A stretch of DNA of 64,000 nt, taken from Pseudomonadales bacterium. Its GTDB lineage: Bacteria; Pseudomonadota; Gammaproteobacteria; Pseudomonadales; IMCC2047. Positions 8,333 to 18,181 of this stretch are shown here, one piece after another (position 1 is the stretch's first letter; each line of letters begins with the position of its first letter). The notes under the pieces were generated by a model, which was not told where the DNA came from, did no database searches, and saw only the letters and a program-made list of their open reading frames with translations. The stretch is taken from positions 1,516,501 to 1,580,500 of the forward strand of contig JACKNY010000001.1 of NCBI GenBank assembly GCA_024234615.1, given 5' to 3'. The translations under genes and the position numbers were made by a program.

Positions 8333-10069
8333 ATGATTAAAAAAACAGCTTTCCTCATATTGTTCACATTATTAATCTCAGCCTGTGACTCGTCGTCAGT
8401 ACACAAGAAGGCGAGTATCGACACTGCTGATACGCTACTGGTTAACGGTAAAATTTACACGCTCAATGCTAAACAGCCATGGGCAGAAGCCGTGGCTATT
8501 AAGGATGGCAAATATCTCTATGTTGGCGATATGAAAGCCGCTGAACAGTATCGAGGCAAGCGAACCCAGTTGTTTGACCTGCAGGGTAAGATGGCAATGC
8601 CGGGAATAAACGATGCCCATCAACATCCGGAAATGGGCGGACTAAAGATGCTCTACCAATGCGTATTTCCCTTTACCGCAACCCCCGAAGAAATTGTTGC
8701 GGCTGTGTCCGAGTGCGTGAAGGATAATCCCGATGCTGAGTGGATTATCGGCGGCCAGTGGGACAGTGATCTTTTTGTTAAGTATCCGATAGATTCTCCG
8801 AAAGCACTGCTGGATGCCGTATCAGCGGATAAACCGGTGTTGTTGAGTTCAGACTCTGGGCATGATGGCTGGGCCAACAGCAAAGCTCTGGAAATGGCGG
8901 GAATTAACAAAGACAGCCCGGCAGTCGAGGGTGGCGTGATAGGGCGTGATGCTGTCAGCGGGGAACCTAACGGTTTACTGCTCGAGCATGCTAATCAGTT
9001 GGTTGAACAGCTAGTGCCAGACTGGTCTTTGGCGCAGTATAAAGCAGCCACAATCCATGCGATGAAAACCGCCAATCAGTATGGCATTACCGGCCTCAAG
9101 GATGCCTGGACCGGAGAAAGTGCGCTGGCTGCGTTTAAAGCACTGGGAGACGCCAACGCGGTGACCTTACATTTGGCCGCTGCAATCGACGTCAAGTATG
9201 GGCTTGATAAAGCTGTATTTGATGTTTCCAAGCTAGAGGCGTTAAGAGATAAATACAGTGCTGATCAAGTTGATACGCGCTTTGTGAAAATATTTATGGA
9301 CGGTGTGCCGACATCCTCGCGTACGGCAGCCATGTTAGCCAATTATCTGCCCGCCGGAAGTGGCGGTCATAGCCATAATGGCGGCCTTCATTTTGATCTG
9401 GAAAAACTGGCTGAGATGATTACGGCAATGGATAAAGCGGGTTTTACCGTCAAGATACATACCGCTGGGGATCGTTCGGTGCAAGTTACCCTTGATGCCA
9501 TCGAGCAGGCTAGGAAAGCCAATGGCGATAGTGGGTTGCGTCATGAGTTAGCGCATGCCGGTTATATTGATGAAGTCGATTTGCCCAGATTTGCTGAGCT
9601 TAATGCCGTTGCCGATCTATCACCCTATTTGTGGCATCCATCACCCATTATTGATTCGGTACTAGGTGCTGTAGGCCCGCGCGGTGAACAGTATTGGCCG
9701 ATCAAAGACTTGGTCGAATCCGGCGCACCGCTGGCGGCCGGTTCCGATTGGCCTGCGGCTGTGCCGACGATGGATCCCTGGGTGGGTATCGAAGCCATGA
9801 TAACCCGTGCCGACCCTCGCGATGAGTTTCCGGGTACATTTTGGCCGGAACAGGCAATCACTCTTACCCAAGCCCTGGAAATCTATACGCGCGGTGGCGC
9901 AAAAGCATTGCGACTGGATAATGAGACTGGCTCTATCGAGCAAGGAAAATTGGCTGATTTGATAGTGCTGGATCAAAACCTGTTTGAGATTCCAGCTGAA
10001 AAAATTAGTGATACTCAGGTTGAAATGACATTGTTTAGAGGTAAAGCTGTCTACCAGCGGGTAGAATAA
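8333..10069 (+). CDS. Amidohydrolase family 3 (YtcJ-like) lipoprotein
   Basis: A 578-residue metal-dependent hydrolase. The N-terminus is a lipoprotein signal with lipobox LISAC, so the mature protein is anchored by a lipidated cysteine at residue 18. Family features are the N-terminal LVNGKIYTLN strand, a metal-site HQHPE motif near residue 92, HDGWANSKAL, KIHTAGD, AAGSDWPA and the closing GSIEQGKLADLIVLD. This places it in the amidohydrolase-3 group with YtcJ, whose natural substrates are mostly unknown (amides, imides, N-acyl compounds). It follows the TonB receptor and precedes an HDAC-type deacetylase and may process the imported compound in the periplasm (inference). Confidence 0.93.
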   Translation: MIKKTAFLILFTLLISACDSSSVHKKASIDTADTLLVNGKIYTLNAKQPWAEAVAIKDGKYLYVGDMKAAEQYRGKRTQLFDLQGKMAMPGINDAHQHPEMGGLKMLYQCVFPFTATPEEIVAAVSECVKDNPDAEWIIGGQWDSDLFVKYPIDSPKALLDAVSADKPVLLSSDSGHDGWANSKALEMAGINKDSPAVEGGVIGRDAVSGEPNGLLLEHANQLVEQLVPDWSLAQYKAATIHAMKTANQYGITGLKDAWTGESALAAFKALGDANAVTLHLAAAIDVKYGLDKAVFDVSKLEALRDKYSADQVDTRFVKIFMDGVPTSSRTAAMLANYLPAGSGGHSHNGGLHFDLEKLAEMITAMDKAGFTVKIHTAGDRSVQVTLDAIEQARKANGDSGLRHELAHAGYIDEVDLPRFAELNAVADLSPYLWHPSPIIDSVLGAVGPRGEQYWPIKDLVESGAPLAAGSDWPAAVPTMDPWVGIEAMITRADPRDEFPGTFWPEQAITLTQALEIYTRGGAKALRLDNETGSIEQGKLADLIVLDQNLFEIPAEKISDTQVEMTLFRGKAVYQRVE

Positions 10070-10129
10070 AATTAAGCAGTTTTTACAATGTCGTCACAGC
10101 GGCCCCATTGTTGATAAAAGAGAATACCT

Positions 10130-11239
10130 ATGAGCAGTAAAAAGACAGGTTTTGTATGGCACGAAATTTATATGTGGCATAACACGGGCAATTATGCCGG
10201 TGTGATGCCCTATGGCAATCCAGTGCAACCCGGTACCCATGTGGAAAACCCGGAAACCAAGCGGCGTTTTCGTAATTTATTGGAAGTGTCTGGGCTGTTG
10301 AAGCAGTTACAGCCAATTACAGCACGGGAGGCCACAGAAGAGGAAATTCTACGCTTTCACACCCGTGATTATTTGGAAAAAATAAAAGCACTCAGTGCTA
10401 GCGGTGGTGGTGATGCCGGATTTTATACCCCCATGGGGGCCGGTAGCTATGAGATTGCGCGTCTCTCTGCGGGCGGCCTGCTAGCAGCGCTGGAAGCCAT
10501 TATGTCCGGTGCAGTGAGCAATGCTTATGCCTTGGTGCGCCCGCCGGGCCATCATGCGCTCGCTAATGAGGGTATGGGTTTCTGTCTTTTTGGTAATGCC
10601 GTCATCGCTGGCAAACATGCGTTAGAGTCTTATGGCTTAGAACGTATTGCCACCGTCGATTGGGATGTCCACCATGGAAATGGTACACAAAGTGGCTTCT
10701 ATAACGATCCCCGCGCGCTGACTATCTCCATACACCAAGATTGTTGCTTCCCGCCAAACTCTGGCTACCTGCATGAAAACGGTGAAGGCGAGGGCGAAGG
10801 GTTTAATATCAATATTCCGTTACCCGCCGGTTCCGGGGTGGGCGCCTATGAGGCGGCTTTTGATCGGGTCGTTATTCCCGCATTAAAAGCTTATCGACCA
10901 CAGTTGATAATCGTTCCCTCCGGTTTAGATGCCGGGGCTTATGATCCGCTGGGACGAATGCAGATGCACAGTGGTGGATATCGTTCTTTAACTAAAAAGT
11001 TAATGAGTGTTGCGGATGAGGTTTGTGGCGGTCGTATTTTAATGTGTCATGAAGGCGGCTATGATGACGATACCCTACCTTTCATGGGGCTGGCGATACT
11101 GGAAGAGTTAAGTGGTATTCGCACGTCAGTTGAAGATCCTTTTTTAGAGATGATGGCAGGGCTGGGTGGACAACAATTACAACCACATCAGGAACAGGTG
11201 ATCGCAGCGGCTCAACAATTGGTGAATAAACTCTGTTAA
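10130..11239 (+). CDS. Class II histone-deacetylase-like amidohydrolase
   Basis: A 369-residue arginase/deacetylase-fold protein. Visible family motifs are RPPGHHAL with the tandem catalytic histidines, GFCLFGNA, the zinc-site motif VDWDVHHGNGTQ, the second zinc aspartate in PSGLDAGAYDPLGRM, and the C-terminal EGGYDDDTLP. It resembles bacterial class II HDAC homologues and acetylpolyamine amidohydrolases, which remove acetyl or other acyl groups from amines. It starts about 60 bases after the lipoprotein amidohydrolase, probably in the same operon. No signal peptide is present, so it acts in the cytoplasm. The acylated substrate is unknown; an acetylated polyamine or related amide is plausible. 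Confidence 0.93.
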   Translation: MSSKKTGFVWHEIYMWHNTGNYAGVMPYGNPVQPGTHVENPETKRRFRNLLEVSGLLKQLQPITAREATEEEILRFHTRDYLEKIKALSASGGGDAGFYTPMGAGSYEIARLSAGGLLAALEAIMSGAVSNAYALVRPPGHHALANEGMGFCLFGNAVIAGKHALESYGLERIATVDWDVHHGNGTQSGFYNDPRALTISIHQDCCFPPNSGYLHENGEGEGEGFNINIPLPAGSGVGAYEAAFDRVVIPALKAYRPQLIIVPSGLDAGAYDPLGRMQMHSGGYRSLTKKLMSVADEVCGGRILMCHEGGYDDDTLPFMGLAILEELSGIRTSVEDPFLEMMAGLGGQQLQPHQEQVIAAAQQLVNKLC

Positions 11240-11290
11240 CGGCATAATATGTCGAAACGCTAACCCAGTATGCTATACAGGAAAACTCTT

Positions 11291-11653
11291 ATGATCGATC
11301 AAAGTTCACCAACGGCCACCATTGATGCCTACGTCGAGTGCTGCCGACAGGGGGATGTTGAAGGCCTTCGGCAGCTATTTCATAAGCAGGCAGCCATGTA
11401 CGGCTATTTAAACGGAGAGTTGATGACCGGGACACCGGATATCTTTTATCAGGCGGTAGCGACTGCGCCTAGTCCGGCATCATCAGGAGAACCTTATCAA
11501 GCCGAACTCAGTTCTGCGGCAACGACTGAGCAAACCGCAACGGTTATCCTCAAGGAAAAGAACTACTGGGGGATGAACTTTACCAACAGTTTTCAGCTAT
11601 TAAAAACGGCAGGTAAGTGGTTTATTGTCAGTAAGCTGTTTCAATCCGAATAA
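11291..11653 (+). CDS. NTF2-like / lumazine-binding-type small protein
   Basis: A 120-residue protein if translated from the ATG at 11291, which is preceded by AGGAAAACTCTT; an ATG seven codons upstream lacks such a site. The pattern TIDAYVECCRQGDVEGLRQL, a central AMYGYLNGELMTG and the C-terminal FQLLKTAGKWFIVSKLF match the NTF2-like cone fold of the SnoaL/lumazine-binding-domain group. Members are either small enzymes or binding proteins. It follows the deacetylase by about 50 bases and is probably co-transcribed. No catalytic residue can be assigned with confidence. Confidence 0.8.
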   Translation: MIDQSSPTATIDAYVECCRQGDVEGLRQLFHKQAAMYGYLNGELMTGTPDIFYQAVATAPSPASSGEPYQAELSSAATTEQTATVILKEKNYWGMNFTNSFQLLKTAGKWFIVSKLFQSE

Positions 11654-11686
11654 GGTTATTCTCTCGTGTCGGTTCAGCATGGATAA

Positions 11687-14383
11687 TTATTTGATTAAAC
11701 CCATATCCTTGCCAACAAACACAGCTGAAGTACGGTTGCGTACCTTGAGTTTGTCGAAAATATTCTTCAAATGCCATTTCACGGTATTGTCAGCAATAAA
11801 TAATATCTCCGCGATTTGGTGATTAGTTTTCCCTTGCGAAATTAGTAGCAGGATTTCGATTTCCCGACTGCTCAGCTTTTCCGATTCAGAACTGGCCTTG
11901 GGAATACTCTCGTTGATAATATTTGGATTTTTTAACAGGCTCAGAAAGTGTCGTGCATCGTTTGAAAGCTCATCTGGGTTTTCCTGGCCATTAACCAGCT
12001 CAAAAACAAAGGGTGCTTCCTCTAAAAGTAAGCTGAAATAGGGGCCGCTTTGCGCTTTCTCGATGGCGATATAAATATTGTGACGGGCTTGTTGTTGCTG
12101 TTTTAACATCAATTGCGCATGTGCTTTCATGATGTGTAGCAGTATCTGCGGCCTGCGTGTCTCGGTTAACTCCACCAAGGCTAATAGCTGATCAATCAGG
12201 AGCAATGCTTCCGTATATTCGCCCAACCCAGCAAGCAGCCGGGATTTGATCAGCAATTTAAAACCCGATTCGCGTTCCCAGCGTTGTGGAATTAAATCGG
12301 GCGTTTCGGAATGGGGCTGAATACCCAGCAGATTGGCCGTTGCCAAAGCGCGGTAAATCTGTCCTTCTACAATCAATAATCGAATTTGCTCATTTGCCAC
12401 CAGCAGACGTTGATACTTCAGATTGGCGGATTGGCAGATTGATTGTGCCCGCTCCAGATGGGCATAGGCCTCGGAGCGATTTCCCTCACGCCAGCACAAT
12501 TTTGCCATGACGATATGACCCAGTATCGGCGCGCTGGCCTGTGAACATTGCTCCACGTAGGGGAGATTTTGTTCGAGTAGTTCACGCGCATCCTCTATTT
12601 GATTCCATTCATATAAAATGCAGCCACGATAAAGTGAGGGCTCGGCGGAGATATAACTGCGCCAGCTTTCTTCCAGTTCAGCAGTTTTTTCCGCTAGGCT
12701 GAATAGCTGCTCGGCCCGGGATAAATCGCCAATAGCCATTTCTACCAAGGCAGAAAAACATTGCGAATAGACCACGCCGTAGGTGGAATTGCATTGCGCG
12801 TGGTAATGGTTTGCGCGCGCCAGCGCTTCTCGTGATAACTGATATTCACCTTCGGCAAAATAGCAATAACCAAGGATATTTTGTTGCGCGCCATGGATGA
12901 AGGGTTCAACATCAGCACCTAATGGCTCCATGGCAATAGCTTTCGCCTTAGCGACATCATCAGCAGCAACAGCGGTGCCACTACGATAAACATTTAGTTC
13001 GCCGCGCAGCCCAGGGATGGATTCACCACGCGCCTCCAACGCATCCAGTCGTTGTACGGCTTCGCGTAAAGCTTCCGCGGCTTCCGTCGGTCGTCGCATA
13101 TGAAAGAGCGCACAGCATTTATAGGCTGGAATAGTGGGTCGATCAGCAATCAACTCGGCAGGAATACGACGAGCCCATTCCAGGACTTGGGTCATATGAC
13201 CACGGGTAATGAACTTTTTAGCGTGGCGTTCAACCAATTCAGCCAAGAAAGGGAAATCCTGACCTTCGATAGCATGCGATACGGCATCATCAATCAGTCC
13301 CTGCTCAGCAAGCCAACGACTGGCATATCGATGTAGTTCTGGTAATTTTTTAGGATAATTAATGGCCAGTTGATTGAGTAAAAATTCACGAAACAAATAA
13401 TGATAACGATACCAGCCCCGGGTTTGATCCAGGGGGATTAGGAATAGGTTTTGCTGTAAGCACTGATTGATGAGTTGACGATTATTTTGCCCTGGATTAA
13501 TGGCGTCACAGAGTTCCGCCTGAAAGCGGTTTAGCACAGAGGTATTTAATAAAAACTGCTGCATTTCAGGTGCCAGATTTCCCAGCACATCCTTAGCAAG
13601 ATAATCTGCAATGTCGAGCACGTTACCGGATATTTTATTAAGAATTTCCTGGTGATTCGACGTTCCCAACAAAGCCAGAGTGACTAGTTGAATTGCTGCC
13701 GGCCAGCCTTCGGTTTGTTGTGTGATTTTGAGGATAGTCGAGTCATCGAACTCTATGCCTAGTTGTTGGCCGATAAACGCTGCAACATCGCGCTCGCTAA
13801 ACCTGAGATTGTTGGTGTTGATTTCCTTAAGGCGGTTGCGAACCTTTAAACTGCCTACGGAAAACTGCGGACGTTTGCGACTGGCAATAATGAGCGACAG
13901 ATTATCCGGCAATAGGTTGATCAGCATTTCCATAATCTGGGCGATGTCAGGTGTATCAACTGCGTGGTAGTCATCGATAAACAGCATCGTGGCCTTAGGT
14001 TGCTCGGCAATCTCCCTCATCAGGGTGGCAATAATCGCCGCAGACCTATCCATACTCCAGTTCACCAATTGGCCCCGAGTCAATGCGCCAGAAATCGCGT
14101 TCACCTGGGTTAGCGCACTAATCAAGTAGGTAAGCAATGCGATAACACTGCTTTGGTCCTGTTCCAGCGAGAGCCATGAGGTGACCTCGTTTTGCTCACT
14201 CAGGTTTTTATGCCATTCCGCCATGAGTGTGGATTTGCCATAACCCGCAGGAGCGCAAATCAGCGTTACCGGGCATGTCGGCGGTTGACTTATCAGCTGG
14301 TCGAACTGTGGTCGATGGATCATCCGTCCACTGTTGGTCGGCGGAAGAAGTTTGGTAAGAATAATTTCCTGCTCAGAAATCAT
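11687..14383 (-). CDS. MalT-type LuxR-family ATP-dependent transcription regulator
   Basis: An 898-residue regulator of the LAL/MalT class. The N-terminal STAND ATPase has Walker A APAGYGKST near residues 43-52 and a Walker B FIDDYHA around residues 132-138. The middle third is a long array of helical TPR-like repeats used for ligand sensing. The C-terminus is a LuxR helix-turn-helix (LSSREIEILLLISQGKTNHQ, then IADNTVKWHLKNIF). It lies convergent to the receptor/amidohydrolase/deacetylase genes and 24 bases downstream of the hydantoinase gene on the same strand. It is the likely inducer-responsive activator of this cluster (inference from position). Confidence 0.95.
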   Translation of the reverse strand: MISEQEIILTKLLPPTNSGRMIHRPQFDQLISQPPTCPVTLICAPAGYGKSTLMAEWHKNLSEQNEVTSWLSLEQDQSSVIALLTYLISALTQVNAISGALTRGQLVNWSMDRSAAIIATLMREIAEQPKATMLFIDDYHAVDTPDIAQIMEMLINLLPDNLSLIIASRKRPQFSVGSLKVRNRLKEINTNNLRFSERDVAAFIGQQLGIEFDDSTILKITQQTEGWPAAIQLVTLALLGTSNHQEILNKISGNVLDIADYLAKDVLGNLAPEMQQFLLNTSVLNRFQAELCDAINPGQNNRQLINQCLQQNLFLIPLDQTRGWYRYHYLFREFLLNQLAINYPKKLPELHRYASRWLAEQGLIDDAVSHAIEGQDFPFLAELVERHAKKFITRGHMTQVLEWARRIPAELIADRPTIPAYKCCALFHMRRPTEAAEALREAVQRLDALEARGESIPGLRGELNVYRSGTAVAADDVAKAKAIAMEPLGADVEPFIHGAQQNILGYCYFAEGEYQLSREALARANHYHAQCNSTYGVVYSQCFSALVEMAIGDLSRAEQLFSLAEKTAELEESWRSYISAEPSLYRGCILYEWNQIEDARELLEQNLPYVEQCSQASAPILGHIVMAKLCWREGNRSEAYAHLERAQSICQSANLKYQRLLVANEQIRLLIVEGQIYRALATANLLGIQPHSETPDLIPQRWERESGFKLLIKSRLLAGLGEYTEALLLIDQLLALVELTETRRPQILLHIMKAHAQLMLKQQQQARHNIYIAIEKAQSGPYFSLLLEEAPFVFELVNGQENPDELSNDARHFLSLLKNPNIINESIPKASSESEKLSSREIEILLLISQGKTNHQIAEILFIADNTVKWHLKNIFDKLKVRNRTSAVFVGKDMGLIK

Positions 14384-14407
14384 GCTGGCTCAAATTAAAA
14401 ATATTCA

Positions 14408-17400
14408 TTATTGCTCTGTCGATAGACCAAAACCGCCACCGCCGGGCGTTTCTATCACGAAGGTGTCACCGCCTTTTACCGACACTTGGGCAGTTGCTTC
14501 TAAATTTATTCTCTCTCCGTCAGCACGTTGCACGTAGTTATTACCCCGCGCCCCCGGCTGGCCACCAGCCAATCCAAAGGGTGCCGTTTTGCGGTGGGAC
14601 GACAATATCGCCGCCGACATAGGTTCTAAAAATCGGATCTTGCGAACCACCCCATCACCGCCGCAATGTTTGCCTTGGCCACCGCTATTTTTGCGAATGG
14701 AGAAATCATCCACCAGCACCGGAAAACGCCATTCTAGCACTTCGGGATCTGTTAATCGTGAGTTTGTCATGTGTGACTGTATCGCACTCACCCCATCAAA
14801 ATCAGCGCCAGCTCCCATGCCACCGGCAATGGTTTCGTAGTATTGGTAGGTGTCATCGCCAAAGGTGAAATTATTCATCGTGCCCTGTGCCGCTGCGCAC
14901 ACACCCAGTGCGCCATAGAGCGCATTGACAATCCACTGGGACGTTTCCACATTACCAGCGACCACTGCCGCCGGGTAGCATGGATTCAACATTGAGCCTG
15001 ACGGAATAATGATCTGAATCGGTTTGAGGCAACCTTGATTCATGGGGATATCTTCTTTGACCAGCGTACGGAAGACATAGAGTACCGCAGCCTTACATAC
15101 CGCCGATGGAGCATTGAAGTTATTTGGCAGTTGCGCTGAGGTGCCGGTAAAGTCGACCACGGCGCTGGCGTTGACTTGGTCCAAGGTCAGTTTGACTTTG
15201 ATGGTGGCGAAATCATCAATCTGATAGCTGAACTCACCCTCTTTTAAACCAGCTATAACCTTACGTACGGAGGCTTCGGCATTATCCTGCACATGTTGCA
15301 TATAGGCTTTAACCACAGCCACGCCGTAGTGTTTGATCATGCGCCACATTTCGTTGATGCCTTTATTGTTCGCAGCAATCTGGGCTTTCAAGTCGGCAAT
15401 GTTCTGATCTGGATTACGTGCCGGATAATGGCCAGTAGTTAATAGCCTGCGTATTAAGCTTTCGCTGAATTCACCCTGTTGTATTAGGCGAATGTTATCG
15501 AACAACACTCCTTCCTGCTCAACTGTGACACTGTTGGGTGGCATTGACCCAGGGCTGATACCACCGATATCGGCATGGTGTCCGCGGGATGCGACAAAAA
15601 AAAGTATTTCGCTATCACTCAGATTGAATACCGGGCTGATCACCGTTATATCGGGCAGATGAGTGCCGCCATTGTAGGGCGCGTTACTGATGAAACTATC
15701 ACCGGGCGAAATCTCTTGTCCAAACTTGGCGATGATGCCTTTAACGCTCTCGCCCATTGAGCCCAGATGGATAGGCATATGTGGTGCATTTGCGACCAGA
15801 TCCCCTTGGTCATTAAAAATTGCACAGGAAAAATCCAGGCGTTCCTTCACATTGACCGAAGCGCTGGTGTTTTCTAAAACCGCTCCCATTTGCTCCGCAA
15901 TGGACATAAACAAATTATTAAACACTTCCAGCATAATAGGGTCCGCCTGAGTACCGATAGTGACGCGGTCGGGCAATGGGACAACACGTTCAAGCATCAG
16001 ATTACCCAGCTTACTCAGGTGTGCCTGCCAACCCGCTTCGACGATATTAGTGCCAGTATCCTCAATAACCATGGCGGGGCCGTCGATATAATCGCCGGGG
16101 CGAAGATGACATCGGTTATAGACCGGCACAGTATGATGTTGGCCGTCACTAAAAAAACAGCTTTGTGCAATAGAACTCAAGCCATCTGGTCTGTTGCTAA
16201 AAGTTGGAGGAGTGCTGTCCTCATTGTAACCCGGAGCCATTGCCTCAACACAGATGGATTCCAGAACCAGTGCTTTAGCGGATACACTAAAGCCATACTG
16301 TTGGTGGTGTGCTGACGCGAAGGCGGCAATAATCTGCTGGTATTCTTCCTCGTATTTTTGAAAAGGAATCGGCAGGCTCGAATCGGTGCCCTCGTATTTA
16401 ATATAGGCGGTACGTAGAAATTGAATTGTCTGTTTGGTGACTCCCTGCTGTATAAGTTCGTTACGAGCGTCGATTTCCATCTCGATTAAATTTGATTGTA
16501 GGGCACGCATGAGACTGGCTGATAGTTGGCGTTCTACCGCCTGCTGACGGATGGTGCGCATATCCGCCAAACCCATGCCATAAGCAGACAGTACTCCGGC
16601 GAAAGGATGCAGAATTACTTTTTTCATACCCAAAGCGTCCGCTACCAAGCAGGCGTGTTGACCACCGGCGCCACCAAAGCTACAAAGGGTGTAATCAGTG
16701 ACGTCATATCCGCGTTGTGTAGATATCTGTTTAATGGCATTTGCCATATTATCGACGGCAATTTTGAGAAAGCCTTCAGCGATGGTAAATGGCGTTAGCT
16801 TACGACCTGTCTGTTGTTCAATTTCGTGAGACATTTGATCAAACTTTTGTGCAACAACCAGACTGTCCAATGGTTGGTCGGCATTTTGACCAAAAACACT
16901 TGGGAAAAAGTCTGGGTTGAGTTTGCCCAATAACAGGTTGCAATCTGTTACTGTCAGTGGCCCGCCGCGCCGATAACAGGCGGGGCCCGGGTTAGCACCT
17001 GCAGATTCTGGGCCGACGCGAAACCGCTCGCCAGCAAAGCTGAGAATGGAACCACCGCCAGCAGCCACTGTATGAATTTGCATCATAGGAGCACGTATTC
17101 TAACACCGGCCACTTGTGCATCGAAGGTGCGCTCATACTCACCCTGGAAATGGGCAACATCAGTAGAAGTGCCACCCATATCAAAAGTGATAATACGTCC
17201 GTAACCTGCCTGCTGGCAGGTTTTTACTGCCCCAACGATACCACCGGCAGGCCCGGAAAGGATGCTGTCCTTACCCTGAAATAAATCGGCACTGACCAGT
17301 CCGCCATTAGACTGCATAAACATCAGTTGTGTACCACCCAGTTCGGCAGCAACCTGATCGATATATTGACGCAGAATGGGTGACAGGTAGGCATCCACGA

Positions 17401-18061
17401 CAGTGGTATCACCGCGACTGACCAACTTCATTAGCGGACTGGTTTGATGACTGAGAGATATTTGTGTAAATCCAATTTCCGCTGCAATCTCGGCTAGTTG
17501 CTGTTCGTGATGATGGTAACGATAACCATGCATCAGCACGATAGCGATAGCGCGAATGCCACGATTAAAAATTTGTTTTAATTGTTCTGTTGCGACAGTG
17601 CTATTAAAAGGCACTAGAACATCGCCCTGAGCACTGACGCGTTCCTCGATTTCTACCACGTCCTGGTAAAGCAATTGTGGGAGGGTAATATCCAGTTCAA
17701 AAAGCTTGGGGCGATTTTGGTAAGCGATACGCAACGCATCTTTAAAACCGCGGGTGATCGCGAGCACTGTCGGTGTGCCTGTCCGCTCCAGCAGCGCATT
17801 GGTCGCCACGGTAGTACCCATTTTTACAGATTCAAGCAGCTCGTGAGGAATGACATCAGCAGACTTAATTTTGAGAATATTGCGGATCCCCTGAAGCGCG
17901 GCATCTGCGTACTGCTCTGGATTTTCAGATAACAGTTTTCGAGTAATAATTCGGCCTTCGGGTGTTCGCGCGACAACATCGGTGAAGGTGCCGCCACGAT
18001 CTACCCAAAATTGCCATTTTTTTAATATTTTATGCTGATTTTCAGGGGCTGAAAGCGTCAT
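14408..18061 (-). CDS. Fused hydantoinase A/B (5-oxoprolinase family)
   Basis: A 1217-residue ATP-dependent amidohydrolase made of both subunits in one chain. The HyuA half (about residues 1-690) opens with the phosphate-binding FWVDRGGTFTDVVAR and contains the second actin-like motif TFDMGGTSTDVA and later SFGGAGGQHA. The HyuB half (about 690-1217) begins DPIMLEVFNNLF and includes NAPHMPIHLGSMGE and the glycine-rich end TPGGGGFG. Full-length fusions of this size are usually annotated 5-oxoprolinase, converting 5-oxoproline to glutamate with ATP, but hydantoin- and other lactam-cleaving relatives have the same architecture. It is transcribed away from the glutamate dehydrogenase and followed by the LuxR regulator. 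Confidence 0.93.
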   Translation of the reverse strand: MTLSAPENQHKILKKWQFWVDRGGTFTDVVARTPEGRIITRKLLSENPEQYADAALQGIRNILKIKSADVIPHELLESVKMGTTVATNALLERTGTPTVLAITRGFKDALRIAYQNRPKLFELDITLPQLLYQDVVEIEERVSAQGDVLVPFNSTVATEQLKQIFNRGIRAIAIVLMHGYRYHHHEQQLAEIAAEIGFTQISLSHQTSPLMKLVSRGDTTVVDAYLSPILRQYIDQVAAELGGTQLMFMQSNGGLVSADLFQGKDSILSGPAGGIVGAVKTCQQAGYGRIITFDMGGTSTDVAHFQGEYERTFDAQVAGVRIRAPMMQIHTVAAGGGSILSFAGERFRVGPESAGANPGPACYRRGGPLTVTDCNLLLGKLNPDFFPSVFGQNADQPLDSLVVAQKFDQMSHEIEQQTGRKLTPFTIAEGFLKIAVDNMANAIKQISTQRGYDVTDYTLCSFGGAGGQHACLVADALGMKKVILHPFAGVLSAYGMGLADMRTIRQQAVERQLSASLMRALQSNLIEMEIDARNELIQQGVTKQTIQFLRTAYIKYEGTDSSLPIPFQKYEEEYQQIIAAFASAHHQQYGFSVSAKALVLESICVEAMAPGYNEDSTPPTFSNRPDGLSSIAQSCFFSDGQHHTVPVYNRCHLRPGDYIDGPAMVIEDTGTNIVEAGWQAHLSKLGNLMLERVVPLPDRVTIGTQADPIMLEVFNNLFMSIAEQMGAVLENTSASVNVKERLDFSCAIFNDQGDLVANAPHMPIHLGSMGESVKGIIAKFGQEISPGDSFISNAPYNGGTHLPDITVISPVFNLSDSEILFFVASRGHHADIGGISPGSMPPNSVTVEQEGVLFDNIRLIQQGEFSESLIRRLLTTGHYPARNPDQNIADLKAQIAANNKGINEMWRMIKHYGVAVVKAYMQHVQDNAEASVRKVIAGLKEGEFSYQIDDFATIKVKLTLDQVNASAVVDFTGTSAQLPNNFNAPSAVCKAAVLYVFRTLVKEDIPMNQGCLKPIQIIIPSGSMLNPCYPAAVVAGNVETSQWIVNALYGALGVCAAAQGTMNNFTFGDDTYQYYETIAGGMGAGADFDGVSAIQSHMTNSRLTDPEVLEWRFPVLVDDFSIRKNSGGQGKHCGGDGVVRKIRFLEPMSAAILSSHRKTAPFGLAGGQPGARGNNYVQRADGERINLEATAQVSVKGGDTFVIETPGGGGFGLSTEQ

Positions 18062-18181
18062 GCTATTTTTTTCTTAACTATACTTATCGGTAGTTGAACA
18101 ATTAGGTTATTGTAAAGCACTTGCACAGGATAAGGCATTGAACAGGGTTAATCATTCACCAAATTTCAAAGGATCGCATAA

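Noticed and set aside
15890..16315. 141-codon plus-strand ORF inside the hydantoinase gene
   Set aside because: Lies entirely antisense to a well-supported family protein, with no independent domain signal.
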